Below the pieces are notes generated by a model. It saw only the letters and a list, made by a program, of their open reading frames with translations. It had not been told where the DNA came from and did not search any database. Of a stretch of 64,000 nt of DNA, positions 44,679 through 56,889 are shown piece after piece; position 1 is the stretch's first letter, and each line of letters starts with the position of its first letter. Where the stretch lies: assembly GCA_022495005.1 (NCBI GenBank), contig JAGYXB010001580.1:1-64000 (forward strand), given 5' to 3'. A program made the translations under genes and the position numbers. Source of the DNA: Rhyacophila brunnea. Its lineage: Eukaryota; Arthropoda; Insecta; Trichoptera; Rhyacophilidae.

Positions 44679-44848
44679 TTTTTAACACTACACTGCCCTC
44701 GAGGCCCAATGACAGAGTATTTTAGTAATAGAAGAGAATCATTTAGCGAGGCTTCCAGAAAATCACATAAATATTATGACCACCAAGAATTGAACTCGGG
44801 CTCGCAGTCGAGAGGCCAGCGCCTTACACACTGAACCTGAGAACATCA
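44679..44848 (-). mobile_element. tRNA-derived SINE (second family)
   Basis: On the minus strand there is a box-A-like GTTCAGTGTGTAAGGCG, an anticodon-like stem CTCG/CGAG, and a box-B-like GAGTTCAATTC. An unrelated body follows, ending in about ten A. It is not in telomeric repeat and lacks the LINE-like tail of the 43009 SINE. Confidence 0.65.
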
Positions 44849-45145
44849 TGTAGCAAAAATAAGGAGATAAATAATAGATGCAAAAATATATACCTACTCA
44901 GGTATTCCACGAAATAAATAGCATTTTTTCTAATATTATGAAATCTATCTGTCCTCAAATGTGCACTCAGCTCTTTAACGAACAGCTACCTATTACCATT
45001 TATGCTCTGAGTCCTCATATGAGGACAGATGGATAAAACAAATAAAAGATAATTTATTGCACGCAATTAGCCCTGCTAAGTAAAATTAAGTCAACATGTA
45101 ATCGTAAACTTATTCATAGATAGTAGTATTTTTGATTTAAATATA

Positions 45146-45682
45146 CAGTGGAACCTCTCATAACGAGCATAATTAATTCGTTACAGAATCTTACCCATAA
45201 TGTGAAACACTCGTTAAGCGAAACAACTTTTCCCATATAAATTATTGTAAAATACGATAATGCGTTCCATGCTGAAAAAATACTCAATTTTTTTTTATTT
45301 GTAACATTTATTCAAAGAAAATTACTTATTATTATTTATGAATTTTTGACAATAACTAATTCTTACTAGAAAGCTGTCTAGAGACATTTGTTTTTGCTGA
45401 TGCTTCAAAATTTGGTGAAAATGTGACAGCATTATCATTGAATAAATTTGTAGCACGCATAGCCACCGCCTTATTAGGGTGATGCTCCTCAATATATAAC
45501 GCAACAGTTTCCCATGCTTTCAGCATTTCTCCAATTGCGCCAGAAGATTGTTGCTTTGCTACCTCCTCCTCCTCCACTGACAAACTCTTCTCCACAACTT
45601 CTTGCTGTGAAACACGATTCAACTCCATAAGCTCTTCCGCATCACTCATTATACGAATTGCTCGTTATGAGAGGTTCCACTG
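45146..45682. mobile_element. Tigger/pogo-like DNA transposon, internally deleted
   Basis: Perfect inverted ends CAGTGGAACCTCTCATAACG, extending to about 24 bases, are flanked by TA on both sides (45144-45145, 45683-45684). That is the signature of the pogo/Tigger group of Tc1-mariner elements. At 537 bp it keeps only the last part of the transposase gene. Confidence 0.88.
45356..45649 (-). pseudogene. C-terminal remnant of Tigger-like transposase
   Basis: The Met (45649) lies about 30 bases inside the terminal repeat. The 97-codon frame resembles the region after the DDE domain in Tigger/jerky-type transposases: E-L-M-E-L, I-E-E-H-H-P-N-K and N-L-F-N-D-N-A-V. At N-A-V the frame shifts. The overlapping frame to 45322 carries the family ending (H-F-H-Q-I-L-K then Q-M-S-L-D-S-F-L-V). 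The helix-turn-helix and catalytic triad are absent, so it cannot catalyse transposition. Confidence 0.75.
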
Positions 45683-46119
45683 TACTTTTATTTCCTGTCC
45701 CCATATGAGGCAAAATCCCATTAATCATATCGTCGCTGTTGGTGCAATTCCCTGAATGAACCATTTTAGAAAAAATCTTGCTACTGCCTGAACTTGCTTT
45801 CACATACGTAATACCTCTCCATATTTTGGTCCGTGCTTCATATGCTATTTTTTTTATGTTAATTAGTATGTATGGTTCCTATTTTAGCCAATAACAAGCA
45901 AATTTACCAATCAACGCTTTGCCAACGATATGCTTTTCTGCCAAGCCACAGTTAAGTAGTCAAACTATTGATTTATAATAAATAAAACACATCGGTAATA
46001 TGTTTAGTATGAAGAGAAAATTTTATTTATATTTCATGTTATGCTTTGGTTTTAAAAAATATTTTAAAAGTGGTACATGTTAAATTAAACTACCATTTAC
46101 GTAGAAGAACTTCATTATA

Positions 46120-46313
46120 ATGGTTTTGAAACAAAGTTATTTTTGTTAATTCTACTTTAAACGAGTTATTTACGTTGACAGCTGTTTCAGGCAATAAACC
46201 CGTCTTCAGAACGGTAGTTCGTTCCGAAGACGGGTTTATTGCCTGAAACAGCTGTCAACGTAAATGACTCGTTTAAAGTAGAATTAACAAAAATAACTTT
46301 ATTTCAAAACCAT
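46120..46313. repeat. Near-perfect 94-bp inverted repeat (hairpin)
   Basis: The arms 46120-46213 and 46220-46313 are almost exact inverses (only a few mismatches seen), with a loop of about six bases. The direct repeat TGGTACATGTTA occurs at 46071-46082 and 46313-46324, so the unit may be an insertion with a 12-bp duplication plus 37 extra bases on the left. Confidence 0.9.
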
Positions 46314-47123
46314 GGTACATGTTAGGTAATATTATATTGATGAATTTATTATGATTTGAAGCCAATAGGATCAATAAAATACAATTCCGATATCACATAA
46401 ATAATGTTATATTAAAATGACTGCCCATTATGACTCAAAAGACGGGTAAGTAGAAAAGTCAGGTGCTCAACTTACGTTGTCGAAAACGGCGACTGAGCAT
46501 GCGCAGTCTTCTGTATTCATAGCAAATGTCATGTAGTAGTAAATCTATAGGAGGCAGCGGGGTCACACGCAGATGACTAAATACTTGGGGAGGTACATAG
46601 AAATTTATTTATGTATCTGTACCGATTTTATTGATGCAAACACAAAAGACGGTATGGTAATGGTATGAATATTTTTTATTTTTATGTACCTATTGCAATG
46701 AATAATGGGTGTAAATATAAATAATGAATGACGTTTGACTTGTGGGTTAGTCTAGTCATATTATTACCTGGAAATAGTTGCCATAAAGGGAAAACTTCGC
46801 ATATGCATAAAGCTGTGCTATGGCCGCAGTCTTGCCATTGGTTATCAATTAAAAAATATTAAATAAAACTAGAGCAGATCGAAATTTAAAAAATAGAACG
46901 ATTCTAATTGTAAGTAACCGAGTCGAACATAATGCATAGATTCTGCATAATACTAAAGGCAACTCAGTTAGCCTAACTTAACGACGATGACGATCAATTT
47001 GTTATAATATATCGGTGGCGTATAATATCGGGCGGCAATTTCTTCCCTCATATTCGGCTTAATTCGAAAATTACAGAATTCGCTGAATATTTTCATTTGT
47101 TTTTTGTTAAAACTGAATCTTTA

Positions 47124-47375
47124 TTATTTCTCCAAAGTAACTAGGATGACGCCCACGACAGTCGACCGTTCCAGGTTCAAATCCTGGGTCTGGCGAATAC
47201 GCATATTATGGTTTTTCAATTTGCGTTTGGTGTCAGAGTATGGACCTAACGGGTTGGGCGAGTGACTGACGTCCATTTCTTGTAAAAACAAAAATCTGTC
47301 ATACAAGCCTCCACTCTGCGGAGGCCGCATGATCCTATCAGGATCGGACGCGGTCAAAAAACAAAAAAATAATAT
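47124..47375 (+). mobile_element. SINE-like repeat with box-B-like motif
   Basis: It contains CCAGGTTCAAATCCTGG, a B-box-like T-arm. A body with TCTGCGGAGGCC and AGGATCGGACG is followed by an A-rich end. A related copy is at 55040-55155 in a TTC39C-like intron. The A box is poorly preserved. Confidence 0.5.
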
Positions 47376-47987
47376 AAGGATGTGGCTAGTTCCTCGCGGT
47401 ATGATTTCGGATGGAATAATAAATTAATCGATTCGCACTTGCGATGTAGGCTTTGTGTTTACAATAATCTCAAATTTAAATTATTTAAAACTGCCGAACA
47501 TAAAGTCCAGTGGCTGACAACAGGTGCAAAACTTGAACGATTTATGAAACAATAAAATTTGGCGGAAATATGCGGTAATACAAGACCACGGCAAGAGTGG
47601 AGGGCGCTCAGAGAGACCTTCGTCGAGCAGTGGATCGACAACGGCTGCTGAAGATAATGTTTTTCATTGAATTGATTGAATTTAATTCTACTGGCTTCAA
47701 TTGTCATATTATTACAAATTGTCATTTATTTATTTTGTACGTTGTGTGATTGTTGCCGATAATAATAATATAGGTAAGTAGGTTATTCGCAAAATTGCAA
47801 TATGAAAATATATTGTCCTACATTTTAAAATATTGTATAATATTTAAATACTTTATTAAATTTATATAAATGTACGTATCTATTGTCAAATTTGAATACA
47901 TTTTTTTTAATATTGTTATTTAATATGACGTGTTAGTAAACGAGACAGTAAATTTACTCACTCGAGTCAAATCGATCGTGTATAAAT

Positions 47988-48422
47988 TTACAATTTGAAA
48001 ATACTCATTGTTAAAAACATTATTAATCTCGGAACACATTCCTTTATTTTTTCTATGTCAACGATCACTGGCAAATCTGTCACTGTAGGCCCCCACGTGC
48101 TATTGAATTTGGAAACTTGCACGTGTTTATTTACAGTCATTTCATTGTCTGTCGCAAACATAAAAACTAGCAATGCCTGCGATCCTTTTTGAGGTCTACG
48201 ATATTGGGCGTAGATGCCCAGCATTCGTGATACAAGTTTATACAATTTTGTTTCTAGCATAGGTACTAACATAGTAAAGCGACATTTTAGGTGAAGGTTG
48301 ATTCTTTGCCTCATTTTCACATGTACAATTTGTGGGTAGGTACCCAAAATATAAAGTTTCAGCAAAAAGCCTGACAAGACACAATTGCGCAGTGCGTACG
48401 CCATTGTACACAAGTTATTCAT
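47988..48422 (-). CDS. Hypothetical open frame, 144 codons
   Basis: A single-exon frame starting M-N-N-L-C-T-M and ending I-F-K-L-stop. I recognise no domain. Composition is protein-like, with few rare residues and no low complexity, but GGTACCTACCC inside it is a phrase common in this intergenic DNA. There are no neighbours in the same orientation except the TTC39C-like gene, whose stop is 1.4 kb upstream. It could be chance, a retroelement relic or an orphan exon. Confidence 0.2.
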   Translation of the reverse strand: MNNLCTMAYALRNCVLSGFLLKLYILGTYPQIVHVKMRQRINLHLKCRFTMLVPMLETKLYKLVSRMLGIYAQYRRPQKGSQALLVFMFATDNEMTVNKHVQVSKFNSTWGPTVTDLPVIVDIEKIKECVPRLIMFLTMSIFKL

Positions 48423-49837
48423 TATTTGACGTTAAATAATACAGTAAATACATACAAAATATCCATTAGTTGCGGTAAAATTTAGGATTAAAAAAATATT
48501 GGTGATTTTGAAGGCTTTTAACACAAACAAAACAAATCACATCCGTCATCTTGATCCGTTACGATCCGATCGGTATCTCGTAGCATTTACATGCTATTAC
48601 TAGTTATTTATGATTACTTATAATGGTCGGCGTGAATCTGCGATCAGTTGAGATAAGTCATGTAATTTAATCAGTAGGATGTATAGAAATAAAAATTGAT
48701 AGATATTGTTAATATATTCAATAGAGAGGCTACGCAGTCTGAAGGTGACGGTGCGTGACTCTCAGGATGTGATCTTTCGGACTGATCGTGTTATCGATAA
48801 AGAGATATGGATGAAGTGACGGTTACGATAGGATGTATTGATGACTTCGGAGTATACCTGGGGGGAATCATGTGAGCTTTTTGCATTACAACATTCGATG
48901 GAATGATTTTAGTGACACATGTCTAGCTCGAGCCGGAAACACGGGTATGTATCATAAATGGTACTCGCCGGGAACCCTAGAGAAAGAACGGAGGTCGGGA
49001 GACCCGGGTAACACTGGGAAGTGGGGAAGGCCTCGAAGAGCGACAAGAGAGCTCATCTCAGCGTCAAAGACTGGAGAGCAGTGTTGCCAACTTTCATTCA
49101 AAAGAGTATATCAAAGGATAAAAAAATAAGCTAAATGACGAAAAATGTGCTGGATTTTCTAAAATTTCAAAAAGTCTCAAGAAACTAGGTATCATTTTAA
49201 AATGAATGTCATAATTATTAACATTGTTTTTACAAATATCGAATTATTAATTATTAATTCCAAAAATTGAAAAGTAATGCAGGAAAGAAACATAGTCATC
49301 GTTGAATGTACCATTTTATTTTATTTGTAAGATTAATGTAAAAAAGACCATCATGTCCAGCAAATCTGATAAAATAAATTATTTTAGTTTTATTATGACA
49401 AGTCTTAAGCTATTTGGGGTATCGAAAAACGCTAGATTTAACTCTTTTTAAAAAGATGCAACTTTTCCTAGGCTCCAATTCAACTATAGCATTATCGAAA
49501 GAAGAATACTTATAGAATGATTAATATTCTCTCCGGCAACATTGAGTGCATTGCTGGTAATCAACAAAATGGTCGTCTGTTACTCACTTATGTCATGTCT
49601 CATAATGTGATGTGATTTTATGTACTCGTTCACCTAAATAATGATGGATCAATTTATGAAGAAATTTCTTCAACATGTTTGATTCATAACCTCTCTATTG
49701 AAAAACAATAAATGGTCAATGAAAAATAAAAATATTGTATTACACTGAATTTCCTCTTCAATATATATAGTGTAAATGTATCTAGTGTAAAATATAAATA
49801 TTTCTATGTCGTGTCGTGGGAGGGAAGGGGAGGTAAA

Positions 49838-49978
49838 TCACTTTGATTTATTCTGGGCTTCATATTTGTCAACACTCTTGAGCGTGCTGTTAATTCTAAC
49901 GTTCAAGCGGTGCTCAAAGTCATAATCTTTGTATTGCGATTGGGACTTCAAGAGTAAAAGCTTTCCTTCGGCGCGACT
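49838..49978 (-). CDS. TTC39C: TTC39C-like, last coding exon
   Basis: The acceptor TTTATTTCAG precedes A-G-T-C-G-C-G-C-C. The exon has 46 codons and a TGA: S-R-A-E-G-K-L-L-L-L-K, then D-Y-D-F-E-H-R-L-N-V-R-I. This D-Y-D-F-E-x-R-L motif near the C-terminus is typical of TTC39 proteins, a family of tetratricopeptide helices of poorly known, probably scaffold-type function. It starts in phase 0, matching the end of the exon at 50541. The tail K-N-K-S-K-like end is short and charged. Confidence 0.8.
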   Translation of the reverse strand, partial: SRAEGKLLLLKSQSQYKDYDFEHRLNVRINSTLKSVDKYEAQNKSK

Positions 49979-50540
49979 CTGAAATAAAGATACCATCAAC
50001 TATATTAGTTATATATTTATGTACAGAATCATTCATAAAAAAAGTGTGAGCCACCACTATTTTAATTATTTAGATCAGAAAATTACTATTATCTGATGAT
50101 TTAAGACAAAAGTGAAACAGTGAAACGGCAAATAATTTTCAACTATAGGTGCGACGAAATATTAGACTGGCTGGCAATCGGAGAGCGAAAGTCGAGCTGT
50201 GAACATGTCAATTTGTTTTGTGATGGCGACGGGGGAATTAATTATTAAATCGTATAAAGATGACTAAAAAACGTTACCCATTTACTTGAAAAAGAAAACA
50301 TGTCAAGGACGCATGTTGACTTTTTATGACAAATTATGTTTTGTTCTGCATGCGTCATTTCCACAATCTTCAGTCGCGTAGTCACGATCGTTTTAGACCG
50401 TGCCCCAGCTGAAGTATAGCCTTAATGAGGTTTGAAGGAAATATGTGGCAGTAAAAGGCTAAATACCGAGTGAAGCGGAAGCAGCCGGGGGAAGCCTTCG
50501 ACCAATAGTAGATATTATTTTATGTCGATAGTATACTCAC

Positions 50541-50827
50541 ACTCTCGTTTCTCAATAAGAGCATAGCGAGTTCATACTGCGCGAAGGCGGACACGTGTGC
50601 ATCATCGGAGCACTTTGACCTGACATGTAGGCACATTCTAAAGGCGTCGACTGCACGCGACAGGCACGCGGAAGATTTATCATCGCAAGTTCTTTCGTTG
50701 CTATTGCTACTCGGGGCTGCGTTCGAGCGGTTGCCGATCGCCAGCGAAGCCGCGCCTAATATCAACCAGCCGATGCCCTTCATCGGCTCGTGGGGGAGGC
50801 ACCGGTCTCCGTCGGCGGGAGTGCATG
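50541..50827 (-). CDS. TTC39C: TTC39C-like, penultimate exon
   Basis: The acceptor CATCATTTCAG and donor AGT|GTGAGT bound 287 bases. The coding sequence includes G-I-G-W-L-I-L-G-A-A-S-L, a Ser/Asn-rich insertion, then A-V-D-A-F-R-M-C-L and A-Q-Y-E-L-A-M-L-L-L (TPR helices). It enters with two bases of a split codon, consistent with the previous exon ending one base into a codon, and leaves in phase 0. The roughly 20-residue N/S-rich stretch looks like a lineage-specific loop. Confidence 0.78.
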
Positions 50828-51818
50828 CTGAAATGATGAGAGACCAAAGATGTTAACGAAATGTGATTACTGAGACTATTGCTTAAATTAGCCGCAACTT
50901 GGAGCTTTGTTTACCGAGGTCCATATAATATGATGTGACGAAGAGGGGAGGGGGGTTCAAAGAAAATGTGACGTCATAAGGTAAACAAAAAATATAAAAG
51001 GACAAACAAAAAACACAATATTGGGGATCGGGATTTAAGGATATGTATAATTAAAAAAAAAATATATAGACAGGGGGGTAAAAGGTTATGTGACGAAATG
51101 TGACAATGGGGAAGGGTGGTTAAAAATAGCCAAAATTGTATGACGTCATAAATGTGGACAGCCCCCGAGGATGCGCTGAGATTAAGACTAGCACAAGTTA
51201 TAGTTCAACTCTGTTTAACTTTAACAAATAGATCAACTGCCTACTTTTCTCTCGATTCATATTTGTTTTATTACCAAAAAATATGATTTATATGGTGGCA
51301 ATAAAATTAGTTTACATGCAAATATCTCCGAGAACAACTGGTGTTTGCGTAAACGATCAAGGCCTCGGCTCGACGGCCCAATCATCCATGCCACGATCGT
51401 CGTTTATGAAATCTCAACAAAAAAGATTAAGTAATATTCCATTCTCTTAATAATTGACGTTTCTTTTGTTTCTAGAAGGGGATCCGGACCCTCTTATGCG
51501 CGGGCCTGTTTCATGTGAATATACCTCTATGATTACGTAAGTGGGTATATTACAATAGGTATGTAATTGTTCTAAAATATTTTGTAAAACACACCAATTT
51601 CTTATTTAAATAGGGTTTTGTTGATTTTTAGAGTCCCAAACTTACTTCCACTACAATCTTATAAAACTTGACATAATCAGATTATATCACTATTAAAAAC
51701 GCGTTTTCTATCCGTCACCATACTTTTTCATGTCTTTCCGTGCCATCTACCACAAGTTAATTACAATGTCGATAATACTTTCTATATAATCGATATATCA
51801 CAAATCACAATTTGGGGG

Positions 51819-54208
51819 TCTAGGATCATAAGGGCGAAACTACAAAAACACTGTACTGAGATAAATGGGAAAATAGGGTAAAATAGTTTTTATTGTTAAA
51901 AAAAACCATTTCACACTGTAAAAATACAAAAAAAAAAAATTAAAGCTATTGTAACATATTCATAAGAGTAATGTAGAGCATCAATATCGTCATTTTAGAC
52001 ATTAGTTAGATGGGAAAAAAATAAAATATAATTAATGGTAGACATTCGCCCTTTTGTCTCTCAAAATATTTTCAAATAAGGTTACTGGTAAATATTTGTT
52101 CATAATACAATATAGATAATACAAAACATAGGCGAAATTCTTTCATCAAATTCTATTCCTAAATCTAACTATATACATAATTTTGTTATGCATCTTCTTC
52201 ATCCATGTTTTCCTAATTATTTTCAAGATTTGACAACTTTAAAGAATTGTAAAAATAATGATATTGTTCCTGAATAATGCCCATTGATATCTTTTTCGCA
52301 GTGAGGGAAAGTGATGCGTTATATTTAGGCTGGAGTCGAAAAGATGAATGGTTAATTATTCTGGTTTCTCTTCGTATGACTTGGAGCATTTTGAATGGCT
52401 CGTCAAATCCATATTTTCTCCATCCGTATCAATCCGTATGAATCGTATAACACTTTCTCCATCCGCATCAATCTTCTTATTTTTATTCTTTTTTATTTTT
52501 ATTTTATTCTATATTTCTTATATGCATTTTTGTAATTCAGAAAAATCAATAAAATCTTGTTGATCCATCTCAGTTAGATTGTATTTTTTGTGTGCCATCT
52601 GAACAGCAGAGTACCATGCGGATGGATGGTATTTATATCCAAATGCTTTAGTTTTCGATTCTCGCATGAACGGAATCTCATTTCATTTGCGAGTGCCCGG
52701 ATTCAAAGTACATTTGATTAACTATCGGAATTTTTGGGAACGACTATGTTTTATAATGAACATCTTGTGGCACCATCCGGTCTTTGTTTTTCAATATCGC
52801 CTAAAGACCAATATGAATTCAACATTGTTTGTCGTACTGTTTCGGTAAAATTCTCATTGTACTTTCTGGGACATTTAGAACAGTCTTTGGGCTTTAAATA
52901 ACTTCCTTCAATTTGCTTACCTGTAACTGAAACATATGACATTCCGTTTTGTCTATTAGTTATATGTTTATTTCTTTTGCATTCGTACGACTTAGCAATA
53001 CGTGTTCGTTTACTATTTAACTCATCAAAAATACAATCTTATTTCTGAATTGAACATTATCGGACATCACCGACATCATTTCTTATTGTAATTTCTTCTG
53101 GGCATCCATTACATTTTTCAAAAAACCGGTTGAGCTATTCAAACACGTAGTAATTCCTGAGATGTTGTAAATGAGTTTGTTCTACAGGAAATCGATGAAT
53201 TAACTCACTTTTATCTGTTTTCATAAAATAATATTATAAGTAAATTCAGCATATAATGGTGGTTCATGCGTAGATTCTAATATATTTTCTACTGACAATA
53301 ATAATTGTTCCGAATGTCCTGGTAATGGCTCAAATACACTCTCTTCAAAAAATCCTGTTTCACTATTCAACCACGAAGTAAATTATGGGATGATGTGCAC
53401 GTCTAAGAAAAGAAATGGTATTTTTAATACAAAAGACAGATATTTTGAGTCCGGTTTTCTAAAAAAAATATAAAATATTAATTATATAATACATAATAGA
53501 GTTCAATTCTGTCTTTTATGATGAGTGAATATTCTGCATTATTTTCCATTAGTCATTTTGCTGGCCATCCTGGTAACGTATCAGAGAGAAACTCTCGAAA
53601 ATATTATCTTGAGCTCTACAACCACGAAGTAACTCCTAAGATGATAATATGCATGTCTGAGAAAAAAAATCGTATTTTTAATACAATCAGCTAGTAGATA
53701 AAGCCATATCTGAACAAATGAACAATTCATTATAATATTTCATCGAGGTTAACTGTTTATCAGAGTTATTACTTACTTCGCATGCTTGTACGTTGGTTCT
53801 GTTTAAAGATATCCACAATTATTACCTCTCCAAAACATTGTTGATATGCAAATATGAACCGATAACAAGTGTTTACTTAAGTCAAATTGACAACTTACGC
53901 CAAACTAAAAATTACGAAACTTCCATAAACTAAACTTTATGTCAGTGACATAAAGGCGAAACGCCACTTACGTCGAAGTGTCCTTGATTAATCGGCATTA
54001 ATGTCAGAGTCACACTGGTGTAAAAGGACATTCACCCATATGACATTAAAATTCTATGTGGATTTGTAGATACGCCAAGTAATATCTAGCAAACCGCTAT
54101 ACGTACGAGTTTCATCTTTGTACATATGATAGAAATGCGTTCTAGCAAGACAATGCAATATTTAACTCAAAACAGCCATTTTTGTAGTTTCGCCCTTATG
54201 ATCCTAGA
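51819..54208. mobile_element. 2.4-kb TIR element in a TTC39C-like intron
   Basis: Ends TCTAGGATCATAAGGGCG and its exact inverse (about 30 matching bases, through GAAACTACAAAAA) lie at 51819 and 54208. Internal subterminal words containing GGCGAA or its inverse recur (52035, 52130, 53955). A small coding remnant is on the minus strand. I could not find a clear target duplication or assign a superfamily. Confidence 0.7.
52751..52942 (-). pseudogene. Coding remnant inside the TIR element
   Basis: It contains C-S-K-C-P-R-K-Y-N-E-N-F followed by Y-W-S-L-G-D-I-E-K-Q-R. This resembles a Cys-containing segment found in uncharacterised transposon-related insect proteins. The frame stops at R-C-S-L and resumes weakly beyond. 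Too little remains to name the transposase. Confidence 0.4.
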
Positions 54209-54541
54209 AACCCGAATTATTATGCTACAAATAATCGGCACATCGGTGTACGTGTGAGTTTTAACAAGAAATAAATGCGTATTTCCTCGCTAATTACTGA
54301 CACTAGACACTGGCACTTATTTGTCAAACTAATAGGAGACTGATTATCGTTTGTTTTCTTTCATCAACTGATTATAAACGATAACTTTATCTGAACTATT
54401 AAGAGATTGCAAAAATCGGAGAAAACATCGAAAAATTATGTGACATTTCTATTAGTATAAATAATCAGTTATGACATTTGTTTGTTTGTAATAATAAAAT
54501 TTTAATAATTTTTACAAACGTAAAAAAAAATTTAAGACATT

Positions 54542-54684
54542 TCGCGAGCCGAATACTACAAGGTTCTAAGTGTTCGTCCTTGAAAAAACAAACCCAACAA
54601 TGAAGTAGTATTCTAAGCTGCCTCATTGTTACTTTTGTTTCTCCAAGGACAAACACTTAGAACCTTGTAGTTCTCCATTCGCGA
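54542..54684. repeat. Foldback hairpin, arms about 64 bases
   Basis: TACAAGGTTCTAAGTGTT and its neighbours on the left are inverted on the right with about 85-90 percent pairing, from TCGCGA at the outer edges to AATGA(A/G)GTAG/CTGCCTCATT at the loop. It lies 330 bases beyond the TIR element, in the same intron. It is probably a small foldback element. Confidence 0.75.
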
Positions 54685-55039
54685 TTTATTGCCTAATATA
54701 ATATTTTTTAGAATACTCATTAATACCAATTTTTGATTTTGTGTGATCATATAGGAGAATATGCTTCTCATACTCGCCAACTGTTTTAAAACAACACATA
54801 CCGGAATAATCCATGTCACATGTCGGAAGCCGGACTCTCCGAGGTAATCATAGAGGTATTAATTAAGGAGGTAATGTTGGTATAAATTAAGTCAATTCAA
54901 TTTTACACTTCTGATAAGAATTTTATTTTGTTTTCCCTGTTTGTACATGACAAAAATAATAACATTTTTATTTCCTCATTATCCTTAGTTCTTTTGCGAC
55001 TATTGGATTAGGATGCCAAGCAACCTGCAAGGTCTAGCA

Positions 55040-55155
55040 AGGCAGCTGGCTCTGCTGGACATCCATTTCTCGTAAAAACAAAATCTGTCAATATAAACCT
55101 CTACTCTGCGGAGGCCCATATAAACTTATTAGGATCGGATATGGTCGAAAAAAAA
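55040..55155 (+). repeat. Diverged copy of the 47124-47375 repeat
   Basis: It shares CCATTTCT(C/T)GTAAAAACA, the CTCTGCGGAGGC core and AGGATCGGA with 47270-47360. Confidence 0.6.
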
Positions 55156-55356
55156 ATGTATTTATCTGATGTGAAAACGACCCCTAACTCATTTTTACTT
55201 ATAATGTCACTTGTACTCGTTGAATCCTCAACACCTCATAATTTGTCCTTGTGGAAATAACATCGCAATAGCTATAAGTCTCGACAAGATTTACATTAAT
55301 GGGAGTCAGCGATCCGTAAATCGAGAGATGACTGTGACACATGCACGGGTACGTAC

Positions 55357-55534
55357 TTGTAATGATAGTTTCCAAATCTGCCGTCCTACAACTGGGGAAC
55401 GTGTTCCACAGATAGAGCATCTCGAAGCAATAAAGCTGCCAGTGAACCTTGTCTCTGACCCATTCCTCGTCGCTGTCTTTCTTCTCCGGTAACTTCTCCG
55501 TCCGCCGCTTTATGTACTTCTCAATTTGGGCTCC
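55357..55534 (-). CDS. TTC39C: TTC39C-like, internal exon
   Basis: The acceptor AATATTTCAG and donor CAA|GTACGT bound 178 bases. The coding sequence begins G-A-Q-I-E-K-Y-I-K-R-R, continues W-Q-L-Y-C-F-E-M-L-Y-L-W-N and ends D-L-E-T-I-I. The C-x-E-x-x-Y-L-W-N pattern is a strong TTC39 family mark. It starts in phase 0, following K in the previous exon, and ends one base into a codon completed by CA at 50827. Confidence 0.85.
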
Positions 55535-56584
55535 CTGAAATATTATAAGCGAAGCAGTTAATAAATCCAAATTTTAATATTAATTCTCTTTACGGCAGAA
55601 TTAAATAAACAACCAGCAAAGATGCTGAAGAAAATTTTCTTCAATAGAGATCAATCTCTATGAAAGCTCGAGGCTAAACGCATGACTGAAATAAAAAAAA
55701 GGTTCACTCCGCAGTCTACTCATTTTGCTGAGAGCAAACTGAGAGTAAAGATAATATTAGACTTCATTTGCCAATTTAAAGAACGTATGAAAAGGCAATC
55801 TGTCACAATTAGTACATAAGTATCCAATAATAACATAAACTTAACCGTACTTCATTTATTCGGTAAATGTGCTTAAATGTCATAATAGAAAAATAGTCTA
55901 CAAGACTCCCTAGTATTATTGTTCAAATTTTTTACTTGCATAATTTAATCATTAGCCTTAGTAGCCTTTTTTAACATGTTTCGTTGTTTTTCGGTTCTAG
56001 ATTTTTTTAAAGTATGGTATAAGCATACCATGTTAGCGCGAAGTTTGTTAATTTTGACAGAAAAACAAGACATAGGCGGTAAGGAGTGAGTGAAAGCAAT
56101 GAAATATGCTTATAGATTATATATGTCCAGTGGTGAATAGTAACCATAACCATAATCGTATTTGCCACATAATTATTCATGCACACTAGAAGAAATTGTG
56201 TTTCCACATGTTCGCAGCTAAATTGTTCCATCATACCTATGTAAATTTCACATACATATTTATTTGTATGTTTACTAAAAAAAATATACAAATAAAATTA
56301 TTTTAGCCTATTCCATCTTCTCTACTCTCCCAGCCCTGACGAGATATAATCTCAATATGTACTAAAGAATATATGTACCTACATGTACAATTGTACAACA
56401 TAAGTTAAAGTGCATATTATCATCTTTACGTTCAACAGTTATGCAAGGGCCATTAATCCACATTCCCAGCCTTCCTTTCACATGTGGTAGCGAGAACCCT
56501 TACCCGCTTATACAGTCCGCTGCAACCCTTTTAACTTGTATACCCAAATAGTAAGCACTACTTCTATTCATCTTCGAAACTTAC

Positions 56585-56793
56585 TTTATTAGCTGATTTT
56601 TCCAGAAGACACTTAATTTCATTTTTCCCCGGTAATACTAAGCTACTGTTGCCGGTTGCGCCGACTGTGATGGTCATGAGGTAAGAGTAGAAGCTCTTGG
56701 ACCACTTGCTCTGGTGGCGGAGTTGGAGAAAGCACTCAAAAGCCTTTTGAAAGTCCAGCATCAACAGGTGGCACCATCCTACTTCGTGCAGAC
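56585..56793 (-). CDS. TTC39C: TTC39C-like, internal exon
   Basis: The donor AAA|GTAAGT is strong. The acceptor is taken as GTTAAAG before GTCTGCACG, giving 209 bases that enter with two bases of a split codon. The coding sequence L-H-E-V-G-W-C-H-L-L-M-L-D-F-Q-K-A-F, then S-K-W-S-K-S-F-Y-S-Y-L and V-G-A-T-G-N, matches the family block H-E-x-G-W-C ... W-S-x-x-Y-Y. The weak acceptor is the least certain point; the frame stays open further upstream. Confidence 0.82.
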
Positions 56794-56889
56794 CTTTAAC
56801 ATTCGTAACAGTGTTAAACGATAAAAATTTTACGCTAGTGAGAAACTTAATAATGAAAATCACTCTTCTTTTTAGCGAGCCATCCCCTA

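Noticed and set aside
48872..49129. 85-codon open frame containing G-N-T-G-K-W-G-R-P-R-R
   Set aside because: Faintly like the C-terminus of some LINE proteins, but too short and without a second motif.
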